A DNA stretch of 64,000 nucleotides. Origin: JAGNRR01 sp965230665 (GTDB lineage: Bacteria; Bacteroidota; Bacteroidia; Chitinophagales; Chitinophagaceae). This document shows, one piece after another, positions 17,133 to 24,835 of the stretch. Numbering within the stretch: the stretch's first letter is position 1; each line of letters opens with the position of its first letter. A program made the translations under genes and the position numbers. The stretch is from NCBI GenBank assembly GCA_965230665.1, contig CBDDLM010000004.1, positions 1,798,001 to 1,862,000 on the forward strand, given 5' to 3'. The notes below the pieces were generated by a model. The model ran no database searches, was not told where the DNA came from, and was given only the letters and a program-made list of their open reading frames with translations.

Positions 17133-17723
17133 TTAGTTCTTTGTCTGTGTTCCTCCGCGAATCCGTGATAATGTAACCGGCGTTACTTGTAGCATAGAGG
17201 CAATATCTTTTAGCGGAGCCACTTGTATGAATCTAGGAAACATATACTCGATATACTGATAGTTTTTTGTAGCATCATTAGCTAATAGATTAACAAATAC
17301 ATCAATAAGGGTAATGTGTAGTCGTTCTGTTAGATGTAAACCAAACAATGCCCAATTATTAGAATTCTTATATAGGGTAAGTAGTTCTTTGCGCTTTACA
17401 CGGTAGACTTCTGTATTCTCGTAGAATTGCAAGAAAAATTCAGAGGGGGCTTCTGACACAAAGCTTTTATATTCTGTTATAAAGGTTTGTTCTGGTTTCA
17501 TCCAAAGTGTTTGTTCCTGACCATGTTGATCTAGGTAGTAGCAACGAGAAATGGAATCCTTTGCAAAGTATAGATACTCAGATACCTCACCTTCTTCAAG
17601 TATCGTATCCTTTGCTTGGAATGACTTCAACTCAAATATGTTAAGACCGTGTTCGAGTTCCTCTTCTGTAAAACTAGGGTTATAAGTAAGGAGTTCTTTT
17701 TTTAGCATGTCTTTCATAGTCAT
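17133..17723 (-). CDS. Crp/Fnr-family regulator (first of two)
   Basis: The 196-residue protein has the cyclic-nucleotide-binding-like beta roll (about 25-130: 'ELKSFQAKDTILEEGEVSEYLYFAKDSISRCYY') and a C-terminal winged helix whose recognition region is 'PLKDIASMLQVTPVTLSRIRGG'. There is no Fe-S Cys set as in Fnr. Bacteroidota have many such paralogues, usually controlling one or two nearby genes; here the secreted SRPBCC and DUF6855-like genes lie directly downstream on the same strand. Effector unknown. ATG codons at 17717 and 17711 are alternative starts. Confidence 0.88.
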   Translation of the reverse strand: MTMKDMLKKELLTYNPSFTEEELEHGLNIFELKSFQAKDTILEEGEVSEYLYFAKDSISRCYYLDQHGQEQTLWMKPEQTFITEYKSFVSEAPSEFFLQFYENTEVYRVKRKELLTLYKNSNNWALFGLHLTERLHITLIDVFVNLLANDATKNYQYIEYMFPRFIQVAPLKDIASMLQVTPVTLSRIRGGTQTKN

Positions 17724-17779
17724 TGTGCATTAAGACTTACGAAAGTAATCCTATATTGTTTTATTTGAACCGCTGAATC

Positions 17780-18106
17780 TTATGCTTGTCTTTTTTGTTC
17801 TCTTAGATAAAGAAACAAAGGGAGCCCACCAGCAATGCCGAATGCAAAAGTGTATACCCATATAAGCGGTGTGTTTTTTATCTTATACTTTTTTCCTTCG
17901 TAATAGGACCATACTAGGAATAGACAGACAATAAACAGTAAATCAAGCATGAAGGCAGATGAAATATTATTGGCAAACATGCCGTGAAACGTAGCTATAG
18001 GGTCTCTATAAAGCAGGTAGTTTCCAGAGCTAAGAGACTCTTTAAGTACAAATATGTTTGGTAATACTGTTCCAATGATCGTTAGTAGAAGATATGTTTT
18101 TTTCAT
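17780..18106 (-). CDS. DUF2834 membrane protein
   Basis: The 108-residue protein has three membrane helices (about 3-20, 48-68, 82-100) and the family's signature 'LFIVCLFLVWSYYEGKKYKIKNTPLIWVYTFAFGIAGGLPLFLYLRE' in outline. DUF2834 is an uncharacterised small inner-membrane family, probably a pigment- or transporter-like three-helix unit. It lies between two Crp/Fnr genes on the same strand. Confidence 0.8.
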   Translation of the reverse strand: MKKTYLLLTIIGTVLPNIFVLKESLSSGNYLLYRDPIATFHGMFANNISSAFMLDLLFIVCLFLVWSYYEGKKYKIKNTPLIWVYTFAFGIAGGLPLFLYLREQKRQA

Positions 18107-18170
18107 CTTTACTTATGTATTTGTAACTACAAAGTAAAGAATGTACACTAGTCTGATCCATTGACGATCG

Positions 18171-18752
18171 TCAAGAAGTCGATCTTAAAGCAATTCGTTT
18201 TCTTATTCTACTCAAGGTTTCTGGACTAACACCAAGATATGTAGCTAGTTGATGCTGAGGAATACGTTGTAGAATTAGAGGGTTTGAATTGAGTAGATTC
18301 AAATAACGCTGTTCGGCATTCATGGTGATGAAGGATGAAATAATATCTTGATAGATAATAAGTTCTTCTTCCATCATAATTCGAGCGAGCGATTCAAACT
18401 TGGGAAACGCATTTAATAGTTGGTGTGCTGTTTCCGTACTGATCACCGCGAGTGTTGAATCTTCACAGGTTTGTAGGTTATGTTTGGCTGGTGACTGTTT
18501 CGTGAAGCTTTCATATGAACTTACAAATTGTGATTCGAAGTAAAAAAAAGCAGTTTTCTCAACAGTATCATTGAGGTAGAAAAGACGAGCACTTCCCGTA
18601 AGGATAAAATAGAATTCTTTAGATACTTTACCCTCCTCCAGTAAAAGGGTATCCTTTTTTACCATTCTAATGGGAATAAGCTCTCGTATTAGAGCGATCT
18701 CCTTGTCTTCCAAAGGGACATGCTTGTTAAGGAAGTGAATGAACTCGTTCAT
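18171..18752 (-). CDS. Crp/Fnr-family regulator (second of two)
   Basis: The 193-residue protein has a cNMP-binding-type beta roll ('IPIRMVKKDTLLLEEGKVSKEFYFILTGSARLFYL' region, about 25-70) and a winged helix with 'IPQHQLATYLGVSPETLSRIRKR' near the C-terminus. ATG 18752 (MNEFIHFLNKH) is chosen because the longer version starts inside the upstream hydrolase gene; from 18752 the gap is 7 bp. The pair looks like one operon. Similar regulators in this group often act on the gene they follow or on a divergent small enzyme gene; no target is proven. Confidence 0.87.
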   Translation of the reverse strand: MNEFIHFLNKHVPLEDKEIALIRELIPIRMVKKDTLLLEEGKVSKEFYFILTGSARLFYLNDTVEKTAFFYFESQFVSSYESFTKQSPAKHNLQTCEDSTLAVISTETAHQLLNAFPKFESLARIMMEEELIIYQDIISSFITMNAEQRYLNLLNSNPLILQRIPQHQLATYLGVSPETLSRIRKRIALRSTS

Positions 18753-18759
18753 TATGTGT

Positions 18760-19446
18760 TCAGATAAATGTTTTGATATAGTCCGCCACCAAACTTGGTT
18801 CAATTTTATCGATAGGGTGTTCAACTTGTTTTAAAACGTTCAAAGAACCACCTTGTAAAATAGATGCTATATGTCTAGATTCTTCAAGGCTTACCATTTT
18901 GTCTGAATCTCCAATCCCTATGGTTACCTTATGCGTAATGGCTTCGATGTCTTCTTGTTTCAGTTTATGTCCTTCAGCCATGGTTAACATCATTCGCGCT
19001 GTTTTATGCATAACTTCTTTCCAGTCTTGTGAACTATGTTCCTCCTTAAGTTTTTGAGCAAAATGAGGAACCTTCAATTCTATGATATCAGGTTGTAGCA
19101 TCTTTATCTCACGTTGGGCAGATTCAATACTCCAATCAAATTTAGTTCCTAGCGTTACAATGTTATTGACTCGTTCCGGTGCTTGTAAGGCAGTATTCAG
19201 TGCAACATAGCCGCCCATACTATAGCCAAACACATCTATTTTTTCTATATTCATCTCATCCAAGAAATCCAATACATTCTGCGTAAAGAGTCCAATTGAA
19301 TACTCTTTATCCGATGCTCTTAAACCATGTCCTTCAAAATCGATATGGTAGACATTATACTCGTCTTGAAGTAAATCTTTGATTGGGTCAAGTTGTTTTT
19401 TACTGCCTAGTGCTCCATGCAGGAGAAGTATACGCTGCTTCTTCAT
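18760..19446 (-). CDS. Alpha/beta-hydrolase
   Basis: The 228-residue protein has the fold's landmarks: oxyanion region 'LLLHGALGSKKQ' (about 7-18), nucleophile elbow GYSMGGY (Ser about 75), acid Asp in 'GIGDSDKMV' (about 178) and a late His in 'VEHPID' (about 205). It is a small esterase- or acyltransferase-like hydrolase with no signal peptide. The substrate is unknown. It is followed after 7 bp by a Crp/Fnr regulator. Confidence 0.88.
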   Translation of the reverse strand: MKKQRILLLHGALGSKKQLDPIKDLLQDEYNVYHIDFEGHGLRASDKEYSIGLFTQNVLDFLDEMNIEKIDVFGYSMGGYVALNTALQAPERVNNIVTLGTKFDWSIESAQREIKMLQPDIIELKVPHFAQKLKEEHSSQDWKEVMHKTARMMLTMAEGHKLKQEDIEAITHKVTIGIGDSDKMVSLEESRHIASILQGGSLNVLKQVEHPIDKIEPSLVADYIKTFI

Positions 19447-19487
19447 GTTTGTAGATGCTAATTTAAGCAGTTGTTCGAACTATTTAC

Positions 19488-20114
19488 CTACTTTCTTTTC
19501 TTAGCAACCATGAAATAATTTGGCGTAGAACTTTTAAAAGAGTGTACATTGATAATGTCAAAACCTGCGGTAATAACTAAGTCCTTTAATTCTGCAGGTT
19601 GTGAGAATTTCAGGTGCGGAACAAAACCACTTATGCCTAGTGTAGACAGAAATAAGTTGTTCAAGCTAATGTGTTCGGTCTTACAAGGGGTCGATGATAT
19701 TAAAAGGCCACCAGGTTTCAAGAGATCATGAATACGATCTACCGCTTCGGAAACATCATCTAAAAGATGTAACATATTAAAAGTAAGAACAAGGTCGAAT
19801 TGCTCTTCATGGCCTTGAACATCATAAACCGTTGCTCTTTGAAACCTAATATTTTTTTTCTTTCTAATTGCATTTCGTTCTTTTGCTATAGCAATCATTT
19901 TATCCGAAATGTCAATTGCGGTAATTTGTTTTACCTTATTCGAGAGGTCAAGAGCTGTTCTTCCTGTTGCACATCCAATATCCAGAACGGTATCCGTAGA
20001 TTTAAGGTGTTTGCTCGTATGCATCATTATTTCTTGATACGTACTTTCTAGTTGCCTGATATTCTCATCAAACGTTATGGATTTTTTATTCCAAAATTTA
20101 ATTGCCCTATTCAT
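19488..20114 (-). CDS. Class I SAM-dependent methyltransferase
   Basis: The 208-residue protein has motif I as 'VLDIGCATGRTALDLS' (about 44-59), motif II 'ITAIDISDKMIAIAKERN', and post motifs 'FDLVLTFNMLHLLDD' and 'LLKPGGLLISST'. This is the Methyltransf_11/25 type; small molecules or lipids are usual substrates. ATG 20114 is used rather than a TTG two codons upstream. It is the last gene of a tight same-strand run from the sigma factor at 21330 (gaps of 5, 14 and 12 bp). Confidence 0.87.
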   Translation of the reverse strand: MNRAIKFWNKKSITFDENIRQLESTYQEIMMHTSKHLKSTDTVLDIGCATGRTALDLSNKVKQITAIDISDKMIAIAKERNAIRKKKNIRFQRATVYDVQGHEEQFDLVLTFNMLHLLDDVSEAVDRIHDLLKPGGLLISSTPCKTEHISLNNLFLSTLGISGFVPHLKFSQPAELKDLVITAGFDIINVHSFKSSTPNYFMVAKKRK

Positions 20115-20126
20115 AATCAATACATT

Positions 20127-20345
20127 CTAGTCAGGAAGTTCTTCGCAGAAAACACCATGTGGCTTCATTAGATTTATAATATCGGTTTCATCGATAGAAC
20201 CTATAGTTTCAATGCGCATCACATTATCGATATCTTCTTGATCTACAGTCCAGTCAATAATATTCGGGTGTCTGTTTAATATAGATTTAATGTGACGTAC
20301 CTTCTTCCGTGTCTTTAAGTTTGTTTTAAATATTAATAATTCCAT
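20127..20345 (-). CDS. Small HMA-like ferredoxin-fold protein without metal-binding Cys
   Basis: This 72-residue protein has the beta-alpha-beta-beta-alpha-beta pattern of heavy-metal-associated domains ('ELLIFKTNLKTRKKVRHIKSILN', 'IIDWTVDQEDIDNVMRIET', 'DIINLMKPHGVFCEEL' segments). It lacks the CxxC motif; its only Cys is near the C-terminus. It is probably not a classical copper chaperone, and may be a protein-interaction or regulatory unit. It is tightly linked to a sigma factor, a membrane protein and a methyltransferase. Confidence 0.65.
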   Translation of the reverse strand: MELLIFKTNLKTRKKVRHIKSILNRHPNIIDWTVDQEDIDNVMRIETIGSIDETDIINLMKPHGVFCEELPD

Positions 20346-20359
20346 GGTAAAGGAGAGTA

Positions 20360-20791
20360 TTATTCGCTTGGTTGTTCAGTCTCGGTTGATTCATTTAATT
20401 TAACAGGTCTTGATTTTCTTTCGATATAATTTTTATAAAGCGCATCCCCTTCTTCTTTCCAAAATTCATCATAATATTCCCATTTGGAGAAATCACTTCT
20501 TGATTTTTTTTCATTATCGCACTTCATTTCTTTAGCGGAATTTTTACTACTTCCGCGACTTCCTCCACAACCGCCAAGAAGTAGTTTAAAGAGAATAAAT
20601 AGGCCAACGGCTTGCCAATACGTTACGGTGCTTAGCCCAAATAAGGTAGGCATAAGCCAATTCCATAACCACATAAGGATAAAGCCAAATAATATAGCTA
20701 AGCCGCCTATGGCAATGGCACCGAATATGATAATGCCTGCAATTTGGAGGGGTGATTTTTCTCTGAATTTGTGCGTAAAATAACTTTTCAT
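20360..20791 (-). CDS. Two-helix membrane protein encoded with a sigma factor
   Basis: The 143-residue protein has two membrane helices (about 16-42 and 55-75), the second followed by Gly/Cys/Ser 'GGCGGSRGSS', then a long charged cytosolic tail with 'EYYDEFWKEEGDALYKNYIERK'. It lies 5 bp downstream of an ECF-type sigma factor. In many Bacteroidota a sigma factor is followed by such a small membrane protein that could act as anti-sigma factor; this role is inferred from position only. Confidence 0.65.
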   Translation of the reverse strand: MKSYFTHKFREKSPLQIAGIIIFGAIAIGGLAILFGFILMWLWNWLMPTLFGLSTVTYWQAVGLFILFKLLLGGCGGSRGSSKNSAKEMKCDNEKKSRSDFSKWEYYDEFWKEEGDALYKNYIERKSRPVKLNESTETEQPSE

Positions 20792-20796
20792 GATGT

Positions 20797-21330
20797 TTAA
20801 ATTTTATTACTTTTTTCTTTAATTTTTTTGTACAAGATGCCAAGAGCTCTATGCCGCCGAGACATTAAGGTTCCCTGAGGTACACCAGTGTTGTGCGAAA
20901 TTTCTCTATACGAGAGTCCTTTAAAGTCAACAGCGATAATGATGTATCGATATTCAGGCTTAAGCTCGTGAATACTTTTTTTAAGAAGCGCGATGGTCTT
21001 TTCCGAGGATTGATAATCTGTTGTACTATTTAGCATATCGGCTAAGTCTGAAAATTCACGACTAACCTCGATAGGTTGTGTTTGTTTCGGACTACGCATG
21101 ATATCTATAATGCTATTTCGTATCGATTTATATACAAAACCCGCGACATTATTTATAGGAGCATATCGATCTGCCCCAGAGAACAATTTTAAGGCTACAT
21201 CTTGAATAATATCTTCTGCATCTCTATTCGCCGTATCTTGGATCCTAGATTTAACGTATAGTTTCAGCGAACGATACTCATCCCCAAAGAACTCCTTCAG
21301 TTTTATTCTATTTTCTGATTCCAAACTCAT
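20797..21330 (-). CDS. ECF-type RNA polymerase sigma factor
   Basis: The 177-residue protein has sigma region 2 (about 20-90: 'LKLYVKSRIQDTANRDAEDIIQDVALKLF' and 'NVAGFVYKSIRNSIIDIMR') and region 4 (about 118-170: 'ELKPEYRYIIIAVDFKGLSYREISHNTGVPQGTLMSRRHRALGIL', in outline). It heads a four-gene same-strand run with a membrane protein, an HMA-like protein and a methyltransferase. Upstream on its own strand a CTCGTCT (21369-21363 region) resembles an ECF -10 element, and a small CGTCT/AGACG hairpin lies there, so autoregulation is possible. Confidence 0.88.
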   Translation of the reverse strand: MSLESENRIKLKEFFGDEYRSLKLYVKSRIQDTANRDAEDIIQDVALKLFSGADRYAPINNVAGFVYKSIRNSIIDIMRSPKQTQPIEVSREFSDLADMLNSTTDYQSSEKTIALLKKSIHELKPEYRYIIIAVDFKGLSYREISHNTGVPQGTLMSRRHRALGILYKKIKEKSNKI

Positions 21331-21475
21331 GTATAGCCTTTCACACGCTTCTTCGTCTATAAAGACGAGTATTCTTAAATCTATTGCGTTTTAGGCCTTG
21401 ATAAATTCGACGAAATGATAAGTGGTTATATAGTATGATGAATGGAGGACTTTACTTTGGTAATAAACCTTAGCA

Positions 21476-22057
21476 TTAAACTTGGTCATTCTTCATCCAT
21501 CTAGGAAGAGGAGGGGCTTGGTAATGCTTCATTTTTTCAAGTAAGTCATCTATAGTATTACTAACTATAAATAACTTCAAATTCACAGGTCGTAAAAATT
21601 GCTTCTCGATCATCTCATGCATAAAACGTAACAGGGTATCATAATAATTATTTGTATTTAGAATGCCAATCGGTTTTTTATGACGACCTAGCTGAGCCCA
21701 AGTGAGGATCTCTAGGAGTTCTTCCAATGTTCCAAATCCACCCGGTAGTGCAATGAAACCATCACATGCTTCATGCATTTTCATTTTACGTTCATGCATG
21801 CTTTCTACTATAATTAGATTAGAGAGCTCCTCATGAACTACTTCTTTTTTTCTTAAGAATGTGGGGATTACACCTATGACCTCCCCTCCAGCAGATAAGG
21901 CGCCATTGGCTACGGTACCCATAAGGCCGATCTTAGCCCCGCCATAGACAAGACCAATGTTTCTCTTAGCAAGTTGTACGCCAAGAGTATGGGCTTCCTC
22001 TTCAAACTTAGCTTCTGTGCCTGAGCTGGAACCACAAAATACAGTAATCCTTTTCAT
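21476..22057 (-). CDS. LOG-family protein (TIGR00730; cytokinin-riboside phosphoribohydrolase-like)
   Basis: The 193-residue protein has the LOG signature PGGFGTLEE at residues 105-113 and the N-terminal 'VFCGSSSGT' and 'LVYGGAKIGLMG' blocks, plus 'ESMHERK'. The family releases the base from nucleoside 5'-monophosphates; in bacteria the role is usually nucleotide clean-up. Length is normal for the type I group. It stands alone, divergent from the solenoid protein at 22201. Confidence 0.9.
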   Translation of the reverse strand: MKRITVFCGSSSGTEAKFEEEAHTLGVQLAKRNIGLVYGGAKIGLMGTVANGALSAGGEVIGVIPTFLRKKEVVHEELSNLIIVESMHERKMKMHEACDGFIALPGGFGTLEELLEILTWAQLGRHKKPIGILNTNNYYDTLLRFMHEMIEKQFLRPVNLKLFIVSNTIDDLLEKMKHYQAPPLPRWMKNDQV

Positions 22058-22144
22058 ATTCTACTTGTTATAAACACAGTAAAGATATCAATGGGTCTGA
22101 TTTATTGAGAAAGGACTTTTCTAAATCATAAAATTTGATTTTTC

Positions 22145-22186
22145 ACTAGGGGTATACCTTAACCAAGTTGTCTTATAAGTACAAAA
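22145..22186 (+). promoter_or_regulatory. ECF-type promoter, copy 1: ACTAGGGGTAT-N12-TTGTCTTAT-N3-TACAAAA
   Basis: Elements lie at 22145-22155, 22168-22176 and 22180-22186. The same three elements with the same spacings stand before the GIN-domain gene at 24007-24048, and in both cases the ATG starts 25 bases after the end of TTGTCTTAT. It does not match the housekeeping TAnnTTTG type. A TTG inside the element opens a spurious N-terminal extension (MSYKYKNK) of the gene. Confidence 0.7.
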
Positions 22187-22200
22187 ATAAAATTTTGATC

Positions 22201-23247
22201 ATGCGAAAACTATCTATAACCCTTATAATGCTAGGTATTTCCACATTTGTCTTAGCACAGGAACCAGAAGAAAAAAAATCAAGTGTATTGTATACCGTAG
22301 CATATAATATGACGGAAGGAAACTCCAGTATTCCGCTAATCGGATTCGTGAACCTTTCTAAGGATGACCATCAAAGTGCGCAGATTGGCTTTATCAATAC
22401 AAGCTTGGGAAAATTTAGAGGTGGACAGATCAGCTTTGTGAATACAGCTGCAGATAAAGTGGCTGGTGGACAGGTTGGTTTCCTGAATACAACTGCTGGA
22501 GGAATTCAGGGGGTGCAAGTTGGTTTCCTAAATACCAGTACAACTAAAATGAAAGGCGGGCAGGTTGGCTTTGTGAATACAGTAGCTGGTGTTTCACAAG
22601 GTACACAAATAGGTTTTGTGAATACTAATGTAGGTACTATCAAGGGTGGGCAGATTGGTTTTCTCAATACCGCCGTAAAAGATATCAAAGGCGGACAGAT
22701 CGGTTTTGTAAATACGGCTCGCAAAAAAATGACGGGCATTCAAATTGGTTTTATTAACTATGCAGATGAGATTGAGTCAGGCATACCGATTGGTTTACTC
22801 TCTATTGTAAGAAAAGGTGGTTATAAAGCGATTGAATTTTCAACCAGTGAAATCTTTCCAGTCAATATTGCCTTCAAAACAGGTGTGCGTAGGTTTTATA
22901 CTTACGTTAAAGGAGGTTTTAACCCAGATGCCGACAAACAATTCGGAATTGGTGGGGGGTTAGGAACGAACCTACGGTTGTCACGATCATTGTATTATAA
23001 TCCTGAAGCCGAGAGTATGTCTACACTTTCTACAGACTGGGATGATCATTTCGTTTCCTTGATTAATTCACTGCGGGTAAGGGTAGCACGTAATTTGGAA
23101 ATTGCTGCAGGTCCTGCTATCACCTGGAGAAGAAATGCCTATAGCGAAACACGTGATGGAGACCTATCTTGGACATATAATTATGCACTTGATCATCAAA
23201 ATGATCTCATCTTTGGAGCAAGAGTATCGGCGAGTATCGTGTTTTAA
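22201..23247 (+). CDS. Secreted solenoid protein with 15-residue surface repeats (LA_2272-like)
   Basis: From ATG 22201 the 348-residue product has a signal peptide (about 1-19, ending VLAQ). It then has ten 15-residue repeats of the pattern [IV]-G-F-[VIL]-N-T-x8-G-Q (about residues 47-196), and a C-terminal region (about 200-348) that looks like a small beta-barrel ending 'GARVSASIVF' with a terminal Phe. This fits the LA_2272-type surface repeat proteins. I infer outer-membrane or surface location. The start 11 codons upstream (TTG) is rejected because it lies in the promoter. The repeat type returns in the STN-domain protein at 26424, and the promoter type returns at 24007, tying the gene to that sigma-factor locus. 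Confidence 0.8.
   Translation: MRKLSITLIMLGISTFVLAQEPEEKKSSVLYTVAYNMTEGNSSIPLIGFVNLSKDDHQSAQIGFINTSLGKFRGGQISFVNTAADKVAGGQVGFLNTTAGGIQGVQVGFLNTSTTKMKGGQVGFVNTVAGVSQGTQIGFVNTNVGTIKGGQIGFLNTAVKDIKGGQIGFVNTARKKMTGIQIGFINYADEIESGIPIGLLSIVRKGGYKAIEFSTSEIFPVNIAFKTGVRRFYTYVKGGFNPDADKQFGIGGGLGTNLRLSRSLYYNPEAESMSTLSTDWDDHFVSLINSLRVRVARNLEIAAGPAITWRRNAYSETRDGDLSWTYNYALDHQNDLIFGARVSASIVF
22339..22788 (+). repeat. Ten degenerate 45-bp tandem repeats coding for the 15-residue surface repeat
   Basis: Every unit is exactly 15 codons with G-F-x-N-T near its start and G-Q at its end. The DNA copies have diverged at third positions, so the array is old and unlikely to slip by recombination. Confidence 0.8.
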
Positions 23248-23258
23248 ATAGAGTAAAT

Positions 23259-23891
23259 CTAGGCAGGAGTTACCTGAAATCGGAGCACCGTTTTTAGTTT
23301 TTCTACGGGCACTTTTCTAAAATCGGATAAATAGATCTCTCTATGAACCTTAGAAATTCGTTTTAAGTTTTGCTCTGCAGCGTAAACTTCCATTTGTTCA
23401 AAACTAGACGGCTCATCATCATAACTTCCAATGTGAAGCATTTGAATGCAAGGGCCGTCTTTAATAGTTTCCAGCTGTACATGATCCAACAGCTTGTGTG
23501 GTTTTCTTTTCTTAGTTAGTAAGAGTATTTCATGAAAAAACTGTGTATCAACGAAGCCTGGTTGTCTTATCATGAGCGTAAAAACTAAATCGTCTTTGTT
23601 AATCTGGCCGCTGAAGTTCTTTTTTGCTTTTTCAGTAATATCCCAAACACCTTCCAAAGGATAAACAGTCCAATCAACATAACCTTCGGGCTTCTTTTCC
23701 AGTTTCTTCATACTCATTTTTATGGCATAGGCCATACTGTATAGCACACCTATGCATTCCGCAAAGAAAGAACTGTTTGGGTTGCCTGCTCCGCTTAAGG
23801 TAATGTATTTAAAGGCGGGAAGAATAAGCTGTTCGGGTTTGTTCTTGGGTAAATAAATGTCTTTTTCCTTTTTACGCCATTCGTGTTTCAT
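23259..23891 (-). CDS. GyrI-like small-molecule-binding protein
   Basis: From ATG 23891 (MKHEWRKKEKDIYLPKNKP) the 210-residue protein fits the GyrI-like/SOUL-type effector-binding fold: 'FKYITLSGAGNPNSSFFAECIGVLYSMAYAIKM' near the start, 'DWTVYPLEGVWDI' in the middle, and 'LLDHVQLETIKDGPCIQMLHIGSYDDEPSSFEQM' in outline. Such proteins bind cationic or amphipathic compounds. A TTG nine codons upstream is a weaker start. It lies on the opposite strand between the two genes with the shared ECF-type promoter. Confidence 0.85.
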   Translation of the reverse strand: MKHEWRKKEKDIYLPKNKPEQLILPAFKYITLSGAGNPNSSFFAECIGVLYSMAYAIKMSMKKLEKKPEGYVDWTVYPLEGVWDITEKAKKNFSGQINKDDLVFTLMIRQPGFVDTQFFHEILLLTKKRKPHKLLDHVQLETIKDGPCIQMLHIGSYDDEPSSFEQMEVYAAEQNLKRISKVHREIYLSDFRKVPVEKLKTVLRFQVTPA

Positions 23892-24006
23892 TTCCTTTGG
23901 TTCAGATTTACACCCCAAAAAGGGGCAATATGAAATTACAACAAAGAGCCCTCATATTTCGGAGCCAGTACAAAATTTATAAAAAAGTAGAAAAATTAAT
24001 TATTCT

Positions 24007-24048
24007 ACTAGGGGTATGTTCCTAGTCAATTGTCTTATTACTACAAAA
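24007..24048 (+). promoter_or_regulatory. ECF-type promoter, copy 2: ACTAGGGGTAT-N12-TTGTCTTAT-N3-TACAAAA
   Basis: Elements at 24007-24017, 24030-24038 and 24042-24048, with spacings identical to copy 1 at 22145-22186. The GIN-domain ATG at 24063 begins 25 bases after TTGTCTTAT ends, exactly as in copy 1. The nearest sigma-factor gene is at 24836. Confidence 0.7.
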
Positions 24049-24062
24049 CAAAAACAAAAATT

Positions 24063-24788
24063 ATGAAAACGACAATTAAATTAAGTATTCTAGCGCTATT
24101 CGCTGCTTTTGCACTCAGTTCCTGTACCAAAAATAGAATCAAAGGAAAGGGGCCTATTATAAGCGAAACGTTCAATATTTCAAATTTTTCAAAAGTGAAC
24201 TTAGATTTTTCTGCAGATGTCGATTATGTATATAGTAATGATTATTACGTGGAAGTAGAGGCACAAGAAAATGTGATTGATCGGATGGATATCGAAAAAA
24301 GTGGTTCCACGCTATGTTTAAAATTTAGAACTGGAACGTATTTAGTAAAGTACGATAGAGTAAAATTTACTATTCATAGCCCAGAATTTGAGGGTGGCAA
24401 TGTTAGCGGAAGCGGGGATATTTACGTACAGGGCAATTTTAAGAGTAATAATTTGAACTTAGATGTCAGCGGAAGCGGTAAAATTGATATTCAAAACGTG
24501 GATACGAGGAATATAGATGCCGATGTTTCTGGTAGTGGTAGAATAGAAGCTCAAGGAGGAACTGCTGTTAACGTGAATACAAAGATTAGTGGTAGTGGTA
24601 GAATTCTTTTAGAAAATGTGGAGTCTGAGGACGTGAGTACAAAAACAACGGGATCTGGAAGAACACAGGTATGGGCAACAGCTAATTTAAACGCAAAAAT
24701 TACTGGAAGCGGACATGTTTACTATAGAGGGAATCCAAATATATCAGTAGATATTTCTGGATCTGGAAAAGTGAAAAAACTGGATTAA
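24063..24788 (+). CDS. GIN-domain (DUF2807) lipoprotein
   Basis: From ATG 24063 the 241-residue product has a lipoprotein signal (..FAAFALSSC). It then has a right-handed beta-helix-type GIN domain with at least seven 'SGSG' or 'TGSG' turns, each followed by a short strand (..VSGSGDIYVQG, ..VSGSGKIDIQN, ..ITGSGHVYYRG). GIN domains are described as putative adhesin heads, common in Bacteroidota. The called start excludes a TTG-initiated extension (MSYYYKTK) that is really the promoter. It is 47 bp upstream of the sigma factor gene and shares its promoter type with the gene at 22201. Confidence 0.88.
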   Translation: MKTTIKLSILALFAAFALSSCTKNRIKGKGPIISETFNISNFSKVNLDFSADVDYVYSNDYYVEVEAQENVIDRMDIEKSGSTLCLKFRTGTYLVKYDRVKFTIHSPEFEGGNVSGSGDIYVQGNFKSNNLNLDVSGSGKIDIQNVDTRNIDADVSGSGRIEAQGGTAVNVNTKISGSGRILLENVESEDVSTKTTGSGRTQVWATANLNAKITGSGHVYYRGNPNISVDISGSGKVKKLD

Positions 24789-24835
24789 TTGCACACCAGA
24801 CTAAAGTGTAAACAAAGAGTAATTATCTTAGCCCC

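Noticed and set aside
20127..20345. Calling the 72-residue HMA-like protein a copper chaperone
   Set aside because: It lacks the CxxC metal motif; only the fold pattern is shared.
22168..22200. TTG start giving the solenoid protein 11 more residues (and the like at 24030 for the GIN protein)
   Set aside because: Both TTGs are part of the shared promoter element, and the true ATGs open perfect signal peptides.
22339..22788. Regular 45-bp repeat as a possible CRISPR array
   Set aside because: The repeat is continuous coding sequence with 15-residue periodicity, no constant direct repeats and no spacers.
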